Origin: Steinernema hermaphroditum
Taxonomy: Eukaryota > Nematoda > Chromadorea > Rhabditida > Steinernematidae
Direction: 5' to 3'
NCBI GenBank assembly: GCA_030435675.1
Contig: CM059624.1
Location: 13,230,769 to 13,294,768, forward strand
Length of the DNA stretch: 64,000 nucleotides
Shown in pieces: positions 45,053 through 54,654 of the stretch. Made by a program: the position numbers and the translations under genes. How positions within the stretch are numbered: the first letter of the stretch is position 1; each line of letters starts with the position of its first letter. The notes below the pieces were generated by a model. It made no database searches, was not told the origin of the DNA, and saw nothing but the letters and a program-made list of their open reading frames with translations.

Positions 45053-45675
45053 TTAGTTATCATGCGACGGCGCGGTCGCTTCAGGGTGTGAACCATTGAC
45101 CGTTTCCTCGGTGCGTCCTCCTTTGTCCGCGATGGGTGGTCCTGCTTGGATGCATCTTCTTTTGGGATGTGCTACTCGGACTAAAACTTCACACGTGTCC
45201 CAGGTTGGACACGTGTGAAAATCGAAAGTTCGGTCAGTTGAGGGAACTGGTGAATTGCATAGTTTTTTGACCTCAATGGCCAAAGGCCTACGTAATGTGT
45301 AAGTTTGATGGTGCAAGCAGATCGCATAGCGTCAGAATTGCGAGGTTTTTTCACAGAATAGTGGATTTCTAAGCAGGTTAAGACGAACGACAGAGATTTC
45401 CATCGATATTCACACGTGTCCAACCTGGGACAAGTGTGAACGCGTTCATTCATCAGAAGTACTGTATGTAACTTGATGACGTGTTTACACATGTCCAACC
45501 TGGGACAGGTGCGAAATTCCGAAGTTCGGTCAGCATGCTGTCTTCTCGTGGTCTGATCTGCGGAGCCCTTGCTGTCCTCCCAGGTAACAGCACCATTAAG
45601 AATGTCGACAAGTTCAAGTATACCACTGCCATCATTCTTTAGACCGTACCTTACAAGGGAACCTTCCGACGTGTC
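45053..45675 (-). CDS. 3' exons of an unrecognised gene
   Basis: The last exon (45180-45053) follows a GTTTTAG acceptor and reads RVAHPKRRCIQAGPPIADKG, GRTEETVNGSHPEATAPSHD, N and stop. An upstream exon-like frame (about 45,675-45,495) reads LVRYGLKNDGSGILELVDIL, NGAVTWEDSKGSADQTTRR and could join through a GTAAAC donor in the right phase. The start of that exon is unclear (weak CCGAG acceptor) and earlier exons were not found. The intron between them begins inside one copy of the CACGTG palindrome and ends just beyond another. Function unknown. Confidence 0.4.
45188..45515. repeat. CACGTG palindromes, three further copies
   Basis: Copies at 45,188-45,219 (13-bp arms TTCACACGTGTCC and GGACACGTGTGAA, exact), 45,409-45,440 and 45,484-45,515. 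They carry the same arms as the modules at 43.9-44.4 and 53.6 kb but without the shared spacer. Confidence 0.8.
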
Positions 45676-46154
45676 TGCCTCGGATCGAATTAAAAATTAA
45701 CACACTGGTGAGCCTACACTAGTGAACGTCATCCCCAAAAGGGCGCCTGCCGATACGCATACCAGGTCATGTAAACAGCCTTCGCAAATTATGGTCAAAC
45801 GACTATGGCCAATTTTGCCAACGTAGATGAGAACAGGCATGTGGCCAAACTGGTTAGTGCCTCGGCTGACGTTTTTCGGGATCCGGTTCGATTCCTCTTC
45901 TGACCCACATTCTTTCTTCTCGCTTCTCCAACACATTTAAATTTGTTTTTCCCTCGTGCTTCAATCCTATACCATCTTCAGTTATGAATGCTAGCTATAT
46001 TTTGCGCCTTGTCGCGACAAAGGCTGCCACGACATCCAGTACCTCTGCATATCATATCACTTATCCTGTCCACTTCTGTTTGTGAGTCGGGAATGTCGCG
46101 ACAAGCGGTCGCGTCGTTTCAGCGCGTCCGGGATTTCCCGGATTTCAGCAAAAT

Positions 46155-47170
46155 TTGAATCCCGCGCCAATTCTGAACCAGACGTCTATGCGCCGAATAA
46201 AGAGACTATGGGAAGGACGAGGACGTCTACGACACGCAGAAGGTTCCGGAACATCATCTAGACAAGACAGTGGGCGGCAAACAACGAGAGCAGCAGAGTT
46301 CATCGGTGTGCGGCTTGTGAGCAGCGGTGTTCTTCAGAGTTCCGGAGCGGACTCCCAGTGATCGGTTGATTGTTACTGTGTGTGCCCGCGCGGACCTGTT
46401 GTCTTTGGATCGTGTGGTCCAAATTCTGCATTTGTGTTGCCGATTATTTTTGTTGCCGTAGCTTGGGTAAATTGTTGTACCAGCTCGGCTTTGTTGTATT
46501 CCTGGAGATCCGTCGGATTCCAGTTAGTGATTGTATAGGAAGATCGCGCGGATCTATTCCTGGATTTTGTCCGGCGTTGAAAGTTGCGAGTTTGCGCCAG
46601 TTGCTGTTGCGAGGCTACTGTGTTAGCTCGCGTGTATTAGTTGCTGTAGTGACAGTTGGGAGTCTCACTCGTGTCGCGGTGGCGAGCGGTCGGTCCCTCC
46701 GGGCGCTCTCTGAGTGTCTGGTCGGTCAGATGGCAAACCCCGTGGCAGTTGTGACTGTTCCGGCTTCCAGAGGGAACTGGGACACCCGGAAGCCGTAGTC
46801 CCACCACCGCTGACAACAAGATGTCCGGCGCCAGGAATCTGACGCCCAATGCTACGTGAGATGTCATTCCGAAGGTCACCGACGCTCTGAGGATGCCACC
46901 ACCAGCGAAGACGCAACTCCCGGACCACGGACCATCAGATTCGAGCTCAGAAGCGTCCAATGTGCCTCAAACGATGATTCGCTCCTGAATCCGAAGATTT
47001 GCCGATTCCCAGAAGCCCCATAAAGCGCTCCGCCACCCACCGGTTCGACATGAACGCCTCGCCAGGGATGAAGCCGTCTGCCAGACATCCTCTGTTTGTC
47101 TATTTTCGGTGTCGTGCAAGGCGAAATGCCTTTGATTCACGAAATAAAGTCGTGTAAGTCGTGTAAGTGA
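46155..47170 (+). mobile_element. Hairpin-tail retroposon, longest copy
   Basis: The segment from 46,659 matches the copy at 12.3 kb closely. Sequence from about 46,155 may be its 5' extension, but no second copy confirms that. The 3' end reads GTGCAAGGCGAAATGCCTTT with stem AAGGC/GCCTT (47118-47122 with 47128-47132), then CGAAATAAA and a tandem GTCGTGTAA tail ending about 47,170. It abuts the foldback MITE that follows. Confidence 0.65.
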
Positions 47171-47181
47171 CAGTTGTGTCA

Positions 47182-47611
47182 AGGGCCATTTATAGTCTGC
47201 GCGACACAAAACCCCCTTTTTTGTGTCGCTTAGCTTGTCTACGCGTGACTATGTACGCAAAACCAAATAAAACTGCACAGTGATGATGCTTTCGGATCGG
47301 GATATAAAATCATCAGCATAAAAAATTTTTAGGTTGACTTTGCGTAGGATAACTTAACTGTCGCTTAGCTTTAACTTGACTGTCGCGCAGCTGTGTCGCG
47401 TAGCTAAGCGACAGTCAACTTAAAGCTAAGCGACAGTTAAGTTAACCTACATGTCATGTCCCACAATTTTTTTCTTTTAATGGTTTGATAGCCCGATCCG
47501 AAAGCATCATGACTGTGCAGTTTTATTTGGTTTTGCATATATAGTCACGCGTAGACAAGCTAAGCGACACAAAAAAGGGGGTTTTGCGTCGCGCAGACTA
47601 TAAATGGCCCT
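47182..47611. mobile_element. Foldback MITE with very long terminal inverted repeats
   Basis: The two halves are near-perfect inverted copies of about 200 bp. The left end is AGGGCCATTTATAGTCTGCG and the right end is its complement, flanked by TCA (47,179-47,181 and 47,612-47,614) as a likely 3-bp target duplication. Inner motifs such as TGTCGCTTAGCTT and AACTTAACTGTCGC repeat in both arms. No coding capacity. The 3-bp duplication and GGGCC-like end recall PIF/Harbinger-type MITEs, though the target is not the usual TWA. Confidence 0.9.
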
Positions 47612-48129
47612 TCACAGTGGGTGTTTGGAAGTCGCTTACACAAGTGAATCCCGCGTGGCTACAGTCGCTTACGTACTTTGAGGAAGCAGAGTACGTATTT
47701 GGCTGTTTTTGGCGAGCTCTGCGACATAGTGAACTGCGAGGGCGTGGAATTTAAGGGCGGTAAGAGAGCGAGGCGCTCTGAGTTTTCAACACGCCTCCTT
47801 ACATGGGTACGGTCAAACATGTACCGCTCAGATTGTCGCGAGACTAGGGGCAAACTGTCCTTTCAGCAAACAACTCTCTTTCCCAGAAAACACCAGAAGT
47901 ACTGCTGTACTTTTAGGAACATTGGCAGGCAGCTCGTTCCATTTCCGGATTGCACTTAAAAATTGGGCCGTACTGCAAACAAAAACATGCCATTGTGGTG
48001 GTTCGTAGTCGCTGCCCTCGAGAAAAAGTTCACATTGTATTGCATCGCAAAGAATTTCTTTTTTTGCGCCGCTTTGACGCCAAGCAGTCATATCACCGCC
48101 TGAAAACAGGTCGGAGAACCTGTACAAGG

Positions 48130-49104
48130 ATGGACAGCGTTCCTTTCAACTTCTGCGACGCTGTTTTCGAGTCGACAGGCTTCTACACTTTCAAACGAGC
48201 TCAAGATCTTACTGGAAACTTCGGAACCATCGCGGCGCACTTCTTTCAGAATTGTCACTATTACTATGTGGACATCCGAGACGGGGCTGTACGAGGAAAT
48301 ATATCATTTCGAAGCGGTCTGCCAGGTCTGCCACTAAATCAAGACATGGAGCCAATCCCGAAAAAATTCACGCGGATAGTGAACATCTTCATCGAGACGG
48401 AAAAAGATGAAGTCGAGAAGGAGGTTCTTGATTGTTTGCGATCGATTCAAAGAAACTGTCGTTACCGTATTGCTTTTCGTACTTCGACAATCAGCAAAGC
48501 CTTGATGGAATGGGCGACTTCGTGCAGGATGATCAAACATATGATTATTGTTAAGAAACTGGATGCTGCTTCTTTTCAGCTCTGTCGTGAGTTTTTGGCG
48601 AAAAGTTCGTTGATAGCGCTTTCTTTTTCGAGTTTCTTAAAAGACGACGAACGGATCATCGATTTGATGAAGCCAGTCCTTGTTCAAAAACAGTTTCAGA
48701 CGCTCGAGATAGGGGGCTGTAGAAGTGCCCTCCTGCAAGAACTCCTCACATTTTACGCGGAACATGTACAAAAGGGAGAAGAAGCAGGTTCTTACGCAAA
48801 GCAACGTACTAACAAAAGAATTCGTTTATTTGAGAAGTGGGAGGAAATTGCAGAACTGCTTGAAGGCAAGCTCGAGTTGTGCTCGAGGGAAGAAAGTGAA
48901 TCCATAGGAAACCACTTTTGTTTTTGCTACTGCTTAAAGTTAGACGAGCCTTCCCGTGTATACAGAATCCATTACGGTAGCCTACGTGCCTACTTTCGCT
49001 TTGAATGCAAGTATAAGCCCGACAACATGTCCGAACTGAAGTTCCTGCAAGGAAAAAGAAACGACAGGTGGTCGTTTATTTCTACTGAAATCTTTCTAGT
49101 TTGA
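48130..49104 (+). CDS. MDSV-family protein, single exon
   Basis: A 324-codon intronless frame starting MDSVPFNFCDAVFESTGFYT and ending RWSFISTEIFLV. AATAAA follows near 49,141. The frame is open upstream to 47,950, but the Met at 48,130 gives the MDSV start shared with 26,659 and was chosen. The protein is helical and Leu-rich with repeats of F-box/LRR character (VLDCLRSIQRNCRYRIAFRT, FQTLEIGGCRSALLQELL) and no signal peptide. A probable diverged paralogue of the 26.7-kb gene. The biochemical role is unknown. Confidence 0.75.
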   Translation: MDSVPFNFCDAVFESTGFYTFKRAQDLTGNFGTIAAHFFQNCHYYYVDIRDGAVRGNISFRSGLPGLPLNQDMEPIPKKFTRIVNIFIETEKDEVEKEVLDCLRSIQRNCRYRIAFRTSTISKALMEWATSCRMIKHMIIVKKLDAASFQLCREFLAKSSLIALSFSSFLKDDERIIDLMKPVLVQKQFQTLEIGGCRSALLQELLTFYAEHVQKGEEAGSYAKQRTNKRIRLFEKWEEIAELLEGKLELCSREESESIGNHFCFCYCLKLDEPSRVYRIHYGSLRAYFRFECKYKPDNMSELKFLQGKRNDRWSFISTEIFLV

Positions 49105-49568
49105 TGTAATATCTCCAGTTGTATCTCACGTTAATGAGTAAATAAATGTCTTGTGCAAAAAGTGTCTCCCGGTCAACTCTCCGCATGTTCAGTACTCGGT
49201 CATAAGTTCTCCGACATGTGTAGATTATGTACTATGTCAGACCATGGAAAAGGGGAGGATACTGTTGGCTCGCGCGAACTCGAGTCTTGTGAATCCTTTT
49301 TCTGCCTAAGTAAATCGTCAGGCAAACCTTGCTTAATACGTGTCCATTATTAATAACCGTGCTGACGGGGCACATATGGTCCAGGATTTGCAACGTGGAC
49401 CGGGGATACCATGAGGCACTGACCGGGGAAGCTTTGCAGCATGGGGAACGTATGATAATGACGTATGGGCCATGAAGAGACTATGGGAGGGGCGAGGACA
49501 ATTGAATGGATGAGATCGGTGCGGGCATGACCTCGAAACGAGGTAGGAGTGAGAATGAAACGGATATA

Positions 49569-50484
49569 TTGGGTTGGTCCATTGAAAATGTCGGATGGTG
49601 TAAACATCCTTTAAATTTGCAATATTTGCTTCCATGACCAAATCGATGGGTACGTTCTTGAGCACAGTTAATTCTCTCTCCATAATATGATTGGCGACTT
49701 GCTCAGTACATTCCTGGTGGTGTTCCAGGCCTATTCTGTCGTGATGACCATTTTCTGGCACCTCGAGATGGCGAAATGCGAAGTGATGTACGGGCTTTTT
49801 ACGTCATTAATTGTGTGATGGACGGTGGCTGCCTTCAACCACGTACATCCTTAGGTATTGCCTACCGAACGCACCTATTGTTATCTTGGTTATGTATCAT
49901 AACCTGAGCTAATTTCACAAAGATGGCTTTTTCAAATGACCATGTTCTCTTAACTCCAACATTTCTAATTGGTTAAGTTACATAGCAGACAATGGGGATA
50001 TGTAGCAGGTAGCTATCACTCACAGCTACCAAGCCCATATAGTGATTCCACGAGATCTTTTCAACTTTCAGGAAACAGATGCCAAATGTCGAAAAAATGA
50101 CCCTTGGATCCACAAAAAGTACGTGTACCCGAGACCTCACATTTTAAAGTTGACCTCCACAATGGCTCTCCACTTTGAGCTGAGAGATTATCTGTTTGCG
50201 GTTCTTATAGTACTCTCTTCGCTATATCTTACTGTCATCTGTTCTCCTTTAAAAATGACGATACCAGAGGGAACCACTCCAAATAAAAGAAAGATGTCGA
50301 AAATTGTACCAAAACATTTTTCGACCTCAAACCTCTTGTGTTCTATGAACAAGGGGTCTGGGTTTTGCCTGAGAAGTGAGCCGCAGTTGCTCAGTCAAAC
50401 AGTCAATACCGAGAATAATAGGCATGGATATATATTAAGAAACTGCCACTTAAATCATCCGACATTTTCAATGGACCAACCCAA
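49569..50484. mobile_element. Mariner-type element with 29-bp perfect TIRs
   Basis: Both ends read TTGGGTTGGTCCATTGAAAA followed by TGTCGGATG (29 bp identical, inverted), flanked by TA (49,567-49,568 and 50,485-50,486). The terminus resembles classical mariner ends (TTAGGTTGG...). The 916-bp interior has open frames on both strands but no recognisable transposase motif, so it is probably an internally deleted or non-autonomous derivative. Confidence 0.82.
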
Positions 50485-51299
50485 TAGGATGTAGCATGGA
50501 CTTGGAAAGGATGAGGAATCAGCCGAGGATCATTGGTGGAATGTAGATAGTGCCTGTTTCAGACATCATGGTCAGATCCGACAGAAGGCTATCTGGCGCA
50601 AAACATGAAAACAACGAGCTCAGAGCCGCAGCGGCTAGTAAGAGACCGTTCTATATGGCCGTGAAATGTGGATCGGTTGCACTCGAACTCCTTGCTACTT
50701 CCCACCTGGAAACAAATTGGTACGGTTTGGTCAGCTTGACCACTGATACCAGGTGGAAAATGCCGAAAATAGTCCTAGCACAAGGAATTAAAGGCTATAT
50801 GATGATTTTGCTGCCATAGAAAACAAAACTGTATAGCCATTGTTGGTCACTTCTGCAGCAATAAGACTGCTCAACAAGAAGCCTAACATTGGATCGAGAT
50901 GACCGAGACGCCACAGATGATTGCAGCGATCACGGGTTTGTGCTAACAGCGCCATCAGTCCTGTATCGATGCAAAGAGAGGCATTTCAAACATCTGTTAT
51001 TATTGCCCTGTTAGCTAGTGTTTCAGTTTCATTTAGCATCATGTTTTGTTGCATTTGAGGGACTCAGCGATAGCGGATTCTGTTATTTTGTTCAGCACTA
51101 TTTGGTACACCGAATACAGAGAATCTTTTGGAGTTTGTACTATAAGCAGCCCAGGGCAGATTCCTCTTTGCACTCATCCCTGAAACATTTCGAAGCAACG
51201 TCTGTGAGCAATTGAAATATCGCCTATAAGTCATATCCATTGATAGCAATCTTTCTTAGCCCTTAACTGTCGTTCTGTTCCAATACCATTCACGTAATA
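50485..51299. other. Intergenic, no gene seen
   Basis: No supported exon. The missing N-terminal exons of the ephrin gene were sought here on + and not found. Confidence 0.4.
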
Positions 51300-51640
51300 T
51301 CCACTCTTCCTCGGCAAAACGCGCTCTCCAAGGCCGCCCAGAGTTTCACTCGATAATCGCCAAATGAGGTGTCCAAGGTCGGCTCCTCACTTTCGTCTCA
51401 ATCGCGCCGTTTATGCCCACTCCATTCCCCTCCTCCCCGAGCTGCCAGTGTCAACACGCGCTGCTAACAGGATTAGCGAATTTGCATAACTTATGATCGA
51501 TAATGACTCGTGATTAATGAAGCCACTCAGCGACGCGCCGTGCCGCCTCTTGCGACACTCCATAATTAAGGGCTGGTGCGATGTTCGTTGGCAGCACGAG
51601 TGCCGACGGGAAAGCGTTTTATTAGCTGTTTTCCGCAAAC
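51300..51640. promoter_or_regulatory. Homeobox/POU-rich non-coding island upstream of ephrin
   Basis: A GC-rich block lacking coding frames but dense in developmental-factor sites: an exact octamer ATTTGCAT (51,480-51,487), ATCGATAATGA, GTGATTAATGA and CCATAATTAAGG. It precedes the ephrin exons by about 1.7 kb on the same strand. Enhancer function is inference. Confidence 0.4.
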
Positions 51641-51809
51641 GTCACTGTTTTCAACGATTTATATTATCTAAGCAGTTCTTATTTACTGCTTGAGCGAGTA
51701 TCTCGTTCCCCTGGAATGGCACTCTTTCCGCGAATTGTCACATTATTTCACGAAATTTTAAAATCTAAACGTTTAGCAAATCTATCACTCTCTAGGAGCC
51801 TTTCACTTC

Positions 51810-52045
51810 GGTTGTCAACTCACTCGCTCTGAAATCCGCGGAATGAGTTGGGTGAGCGGTCGATTGAACTCTTCGCCTGGAAGCCGGTAAAGATGCTCTG
51901 AATCTGCGACGTCTGCACTAGAACGCCGACAGAACTACGGCTCTCTGGTGTTCCAGGCCTTCTGGGGGCCGGGCGATCATTGCCCGACAACAACGGCCAA
52001 GAACGACCGCTCACTCCACTGATTCGGGAACCTCAGAGAGAGAGG
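51810..52045 (-). mobile_element. Hairpin-tail retroposon, 5' fragment
   Basis: Read on the reverse strand it shares GTGAGCGGTCGTTCTTGG, GGGCAATGATCGCCCGGC and CAGAAGGCCTGGAACACCAG with the copies at 22.4 and 34.9 kb. A second, inverted GTGAGCGGTCG near 51,855 suggests a rearrangement. No 3' hairpin or tail is present. Confidence 0.6.
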
Positions 52046-52335
52046 GATGCTCCTTGTTTCCTGTATTAAAAAAACTCCTTCTTCACCGCACTGTATTACT
52101 CAGCTGATGCGTATGGTTCATCAAGCGAATTTTAAAAACAAGACGGATTTCATTAGACATTTTACGACTTGATTGAGAAGTGGAAACTGGCTCGGTAAAA
52201 ATCATTCCCTAAATGTCTAATGAAATCCTTCTTGATTTTAAAATTCACTTGATGCACCACACACATCCGCTGTAGATTAGAGTGCGGGGAAGAAGGAGAA
52301 AAGAAACCCCTGAATACTGAAAACAAGAAGCATCC
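52046..52335. mobile_element. MITE with about 100-bp inverted arms
   Basis: The left arm (GATGCTCCTTGTTTCCTGTA, TCCTTCTTCACCGCACT, ATTTCATTAGACATTTT) is matched in reverse by the right arm (AAATGTCTAATGAAATC, AGTGCGGGGAAGAAGGAG, AAACAAGAAGCATC-type end). The spacer is about 50 bp. There is no coding capacity and no clear target duplication. Confidence 0.7.
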
Positions 52336-52939
52336 GAAACAGGGCTGTCAAAGTCTCGAGTCTTGAGGTTGAAAAGTCTCCTCTCGTCCAGCCCTGATCC
52401 GAGTGCACTTGAGATGTGTTTCATAAAGTTGGTTCTCTACGGCGGGATGTGTCTTGTCCATCAACCGAATGTGGTTCAGCGATCATAAAGAGGTAAATCG
52501 AGTTCTTCTTGATTTTGACTTCACTCGGTGACGAAAGTTGAGATATAATCAGTTGCATAATCTCCAATCGATGTGTGTGGTATCCCACATCCGCTATAAC
52601 AGTGCATATAAGATCCAAAAAAACTTTGAGCTATTGACATGTTTTCGTCGATCTTGCGCTCAAATATCGCAACTCGACTATGATGAACCATAGAGCTTCT
52701 CAATTTGATGGTATTTTACTAATATTTCATGTAGGCGCGTTTTGGACATTAAATGAAATAGTATATCTTTAATATGGCGAGCCAATCGATTTCTTTCAAA
52801 ACTGCAGTGTCCAGTAATGATCTTGGTGTAGTTCAATTACGCCTAACCACGCAATGCAGCTTCCATTGTAATGACGAGGAAACTTCTATTTGTTGCATTT
52901 TCAGATGAATATAAACATATTGACGCTCATTCACTCACT

Positions 52940-53175
52940 ACTCTTCTTGTGGAGGCTCTCATTAGGGAGACAACTGCCCGATCTAATTTGGTCGTCTCAA
53001 AATTCGCTGTAGGAACTTTCTTTATCTCCTATCTCTCAAGACCACATATAAATATTTAGGTTCAAACAAGGAGCGATCGTCGAAGTTGAGATGTTCGATG
53101 AGTTGACTATAAAATGCCCCACAAAGGGTTCCAATAATTCCGAATTTTCTCGGATTTTCATGGTATTCTGATTCA
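52940..53175. repeat. Inverted copy of the 44.2-kb segment
   Basis: CATTAGGGAGACAACTGCCC, AATTTGGTCGTCTCAAAATT and CCAATAATTCCGAATTTTC match the complement of 44,155-44,260. With the palindrome pair at 53.6 kb this defines an inverted, diverged duplication of the 43.9-44.4 kb block. Confidence 0.7.
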
Positions 53176-53205
53176 CAAGACTGCTGAATCCTCTAGATGT
53201 TGTAG

Positions 53206-54654
53206 GTCTCCGACATGGCCTATCTTAACTGTCTACTTGATTCATCTGCCAAATTATTTATGGAGTGCGACAAGCCGCGCGAGGACAAGAACAGAAAAGT
53301 GGTGTTCCGACCGTATTCGCCAACTCCCGAAGGATTAGAATTCGTAGGCGGAAAGTCGTATTATTTGATTAGTAAGTGCATTATACAGTGCATTACACAA
53401 GAATTCGGATTCGATGACGATTTTAAAACCCAAAACGACAGAAAGGATACTGTAACTGCTGAATCTATCATCTTTGCAAAAAAAGACAAATAATGAGCGT
53501 TCATTTCATGCGACGTGGGTGGTCGTGGTAGAGGTTTCCAGTCGCATTTCATTCATTTCTTTCACACGTGTCCCAGGTGGGACAGGTGCGAACATTGACA
53601 TCCCATTCTGGAATGTTCAGAGGTTCGTTCTGTTCATATTCACACATGTCCAGCCTGGGACATGTGCGAACAAGCTTGTACCTGGCAAAAGTACTATCTT
53701 CCTGGAGCGCCCACACACAGTGTTGTCGAATGTTCGCCATTCGGAGGTGGATAAGTCGAGCATCACTTGCCGATTTGAGAATTAGCCAAGCTAAGCTCTA
53801 CCACTCATCTCACAGAAGACAAGATTCTTTGAACGTTGACATCTGTAAAAAAAGCAGATCCTTATGAGCAGATCTCAAAGATCTTATCCTTATGAACAGA
53901 TCTCAAACGCATCTGGAAACCTCGGCTCCGCGACCACTCAAATCGCCTAAGAAGAAAAATATACAAACAGCCAGTTAAATAGTTTTAGGGCATTAGTGTT
54001 AACGCCCACTCCTCAAAAATGTGAATTCAGAAACATTTCTGAGGTGATCTCCCAAAACCAGTCATATCCTTCTCAGCCACGCCAACGCAAACGTTCTAGG
54101 CACGTCCAATGGAACTCTCTCCGGCATCGATTCCCGCCAAAACGGCCTTTGTTCCTCGGCTAACATGCGTTTGAAGATAGACGTCCATGCAGAGGATCTT
54201 AGCACCATGCCCGAAGTGAACACTGCTCGCGCGAGTGCAGACTTTCAGATTTCGGATTATAATTATGACAGCTTTGCTATCCAGATGACCACAGAGAAGA
54301 CTACACAGCGAAGCATCCCTGAAAGTCTAGAAACCACAAAGTCCCCATATGAAGAAGCGAACCAGAGAAACCTCGATTTGAACAACTTCAAATACGTCCT
54401 GAGTCTCGCGCAACACGGAACAGTCGGATCGATTTCCTTCAAAGGCGATAGGGCACCTTCTGCCCAACCATACGAATACCGTAATCCATCAAGTCAACCA
54501 CCAGAGGACCATTCTACCTTCCCAAGTAGGTGTTTATCAGAACGCACTGGTAATTGTCATTGAATTTCCAGCTCAAATGATAATCAACTTATCACCATCG
54601 TCCATCTTAACTAGTTCGTTCTCCTTCGTCCTTCTCATGTTTTGGTGCTTCTAG
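53206..54654 (+). CDS. Ephrin, GPI-anchored type; N-terminal exons not found
   Basis: A ligand of the VAB-1-type Eph receptor, acting at the cell surface in guidance and epidermal morphogenesis. Exons: 53206-53371, 54100-54525 and 54572-54654, joined in phase. Exon A reads VSDMAYLNCLLDSSAKLFME, CDKP, VVFRPYSPTPEGLEFVGGKS and YYLIS. Exon B continues TSNGTLSGIDSRQNGLCSSA, NMRLKIDVHAED, which completes the ephrin fold, then a long Ser/Thr/Pro/Gln linker. Exon C (TQMIINLSPSSILTSSFSFV, LLMFWCF) is a C-terminal hydrophobic GPI signal. The first half of the ephrin domain (WN...N and DYLDI.CP blocks) and signal peptide were not found upstream, so either that exon lies far away or the locus is broken. 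The intron between A and B holds a palindrome pair. Confidence 0.85.
53561..53670. repeat. Paired-palindrome module 3 in ephrin intron
   Basis: Palindromes at 53,561-53,592 and 53,639-53,670 flank GGAATGTTCAGAGGTTCGTT, the complement of the spacer at 43.95 and 44.33 kb. It lies in the first visible ephrin intron. Confidence 0.8.

Noticed and set aside
46637..47088. Reverse-strand frames at 46.6-47.1 kb as genes
   Set aside because: They are antisense frames within the retroposon copy and mirror those at 12.4 kb.
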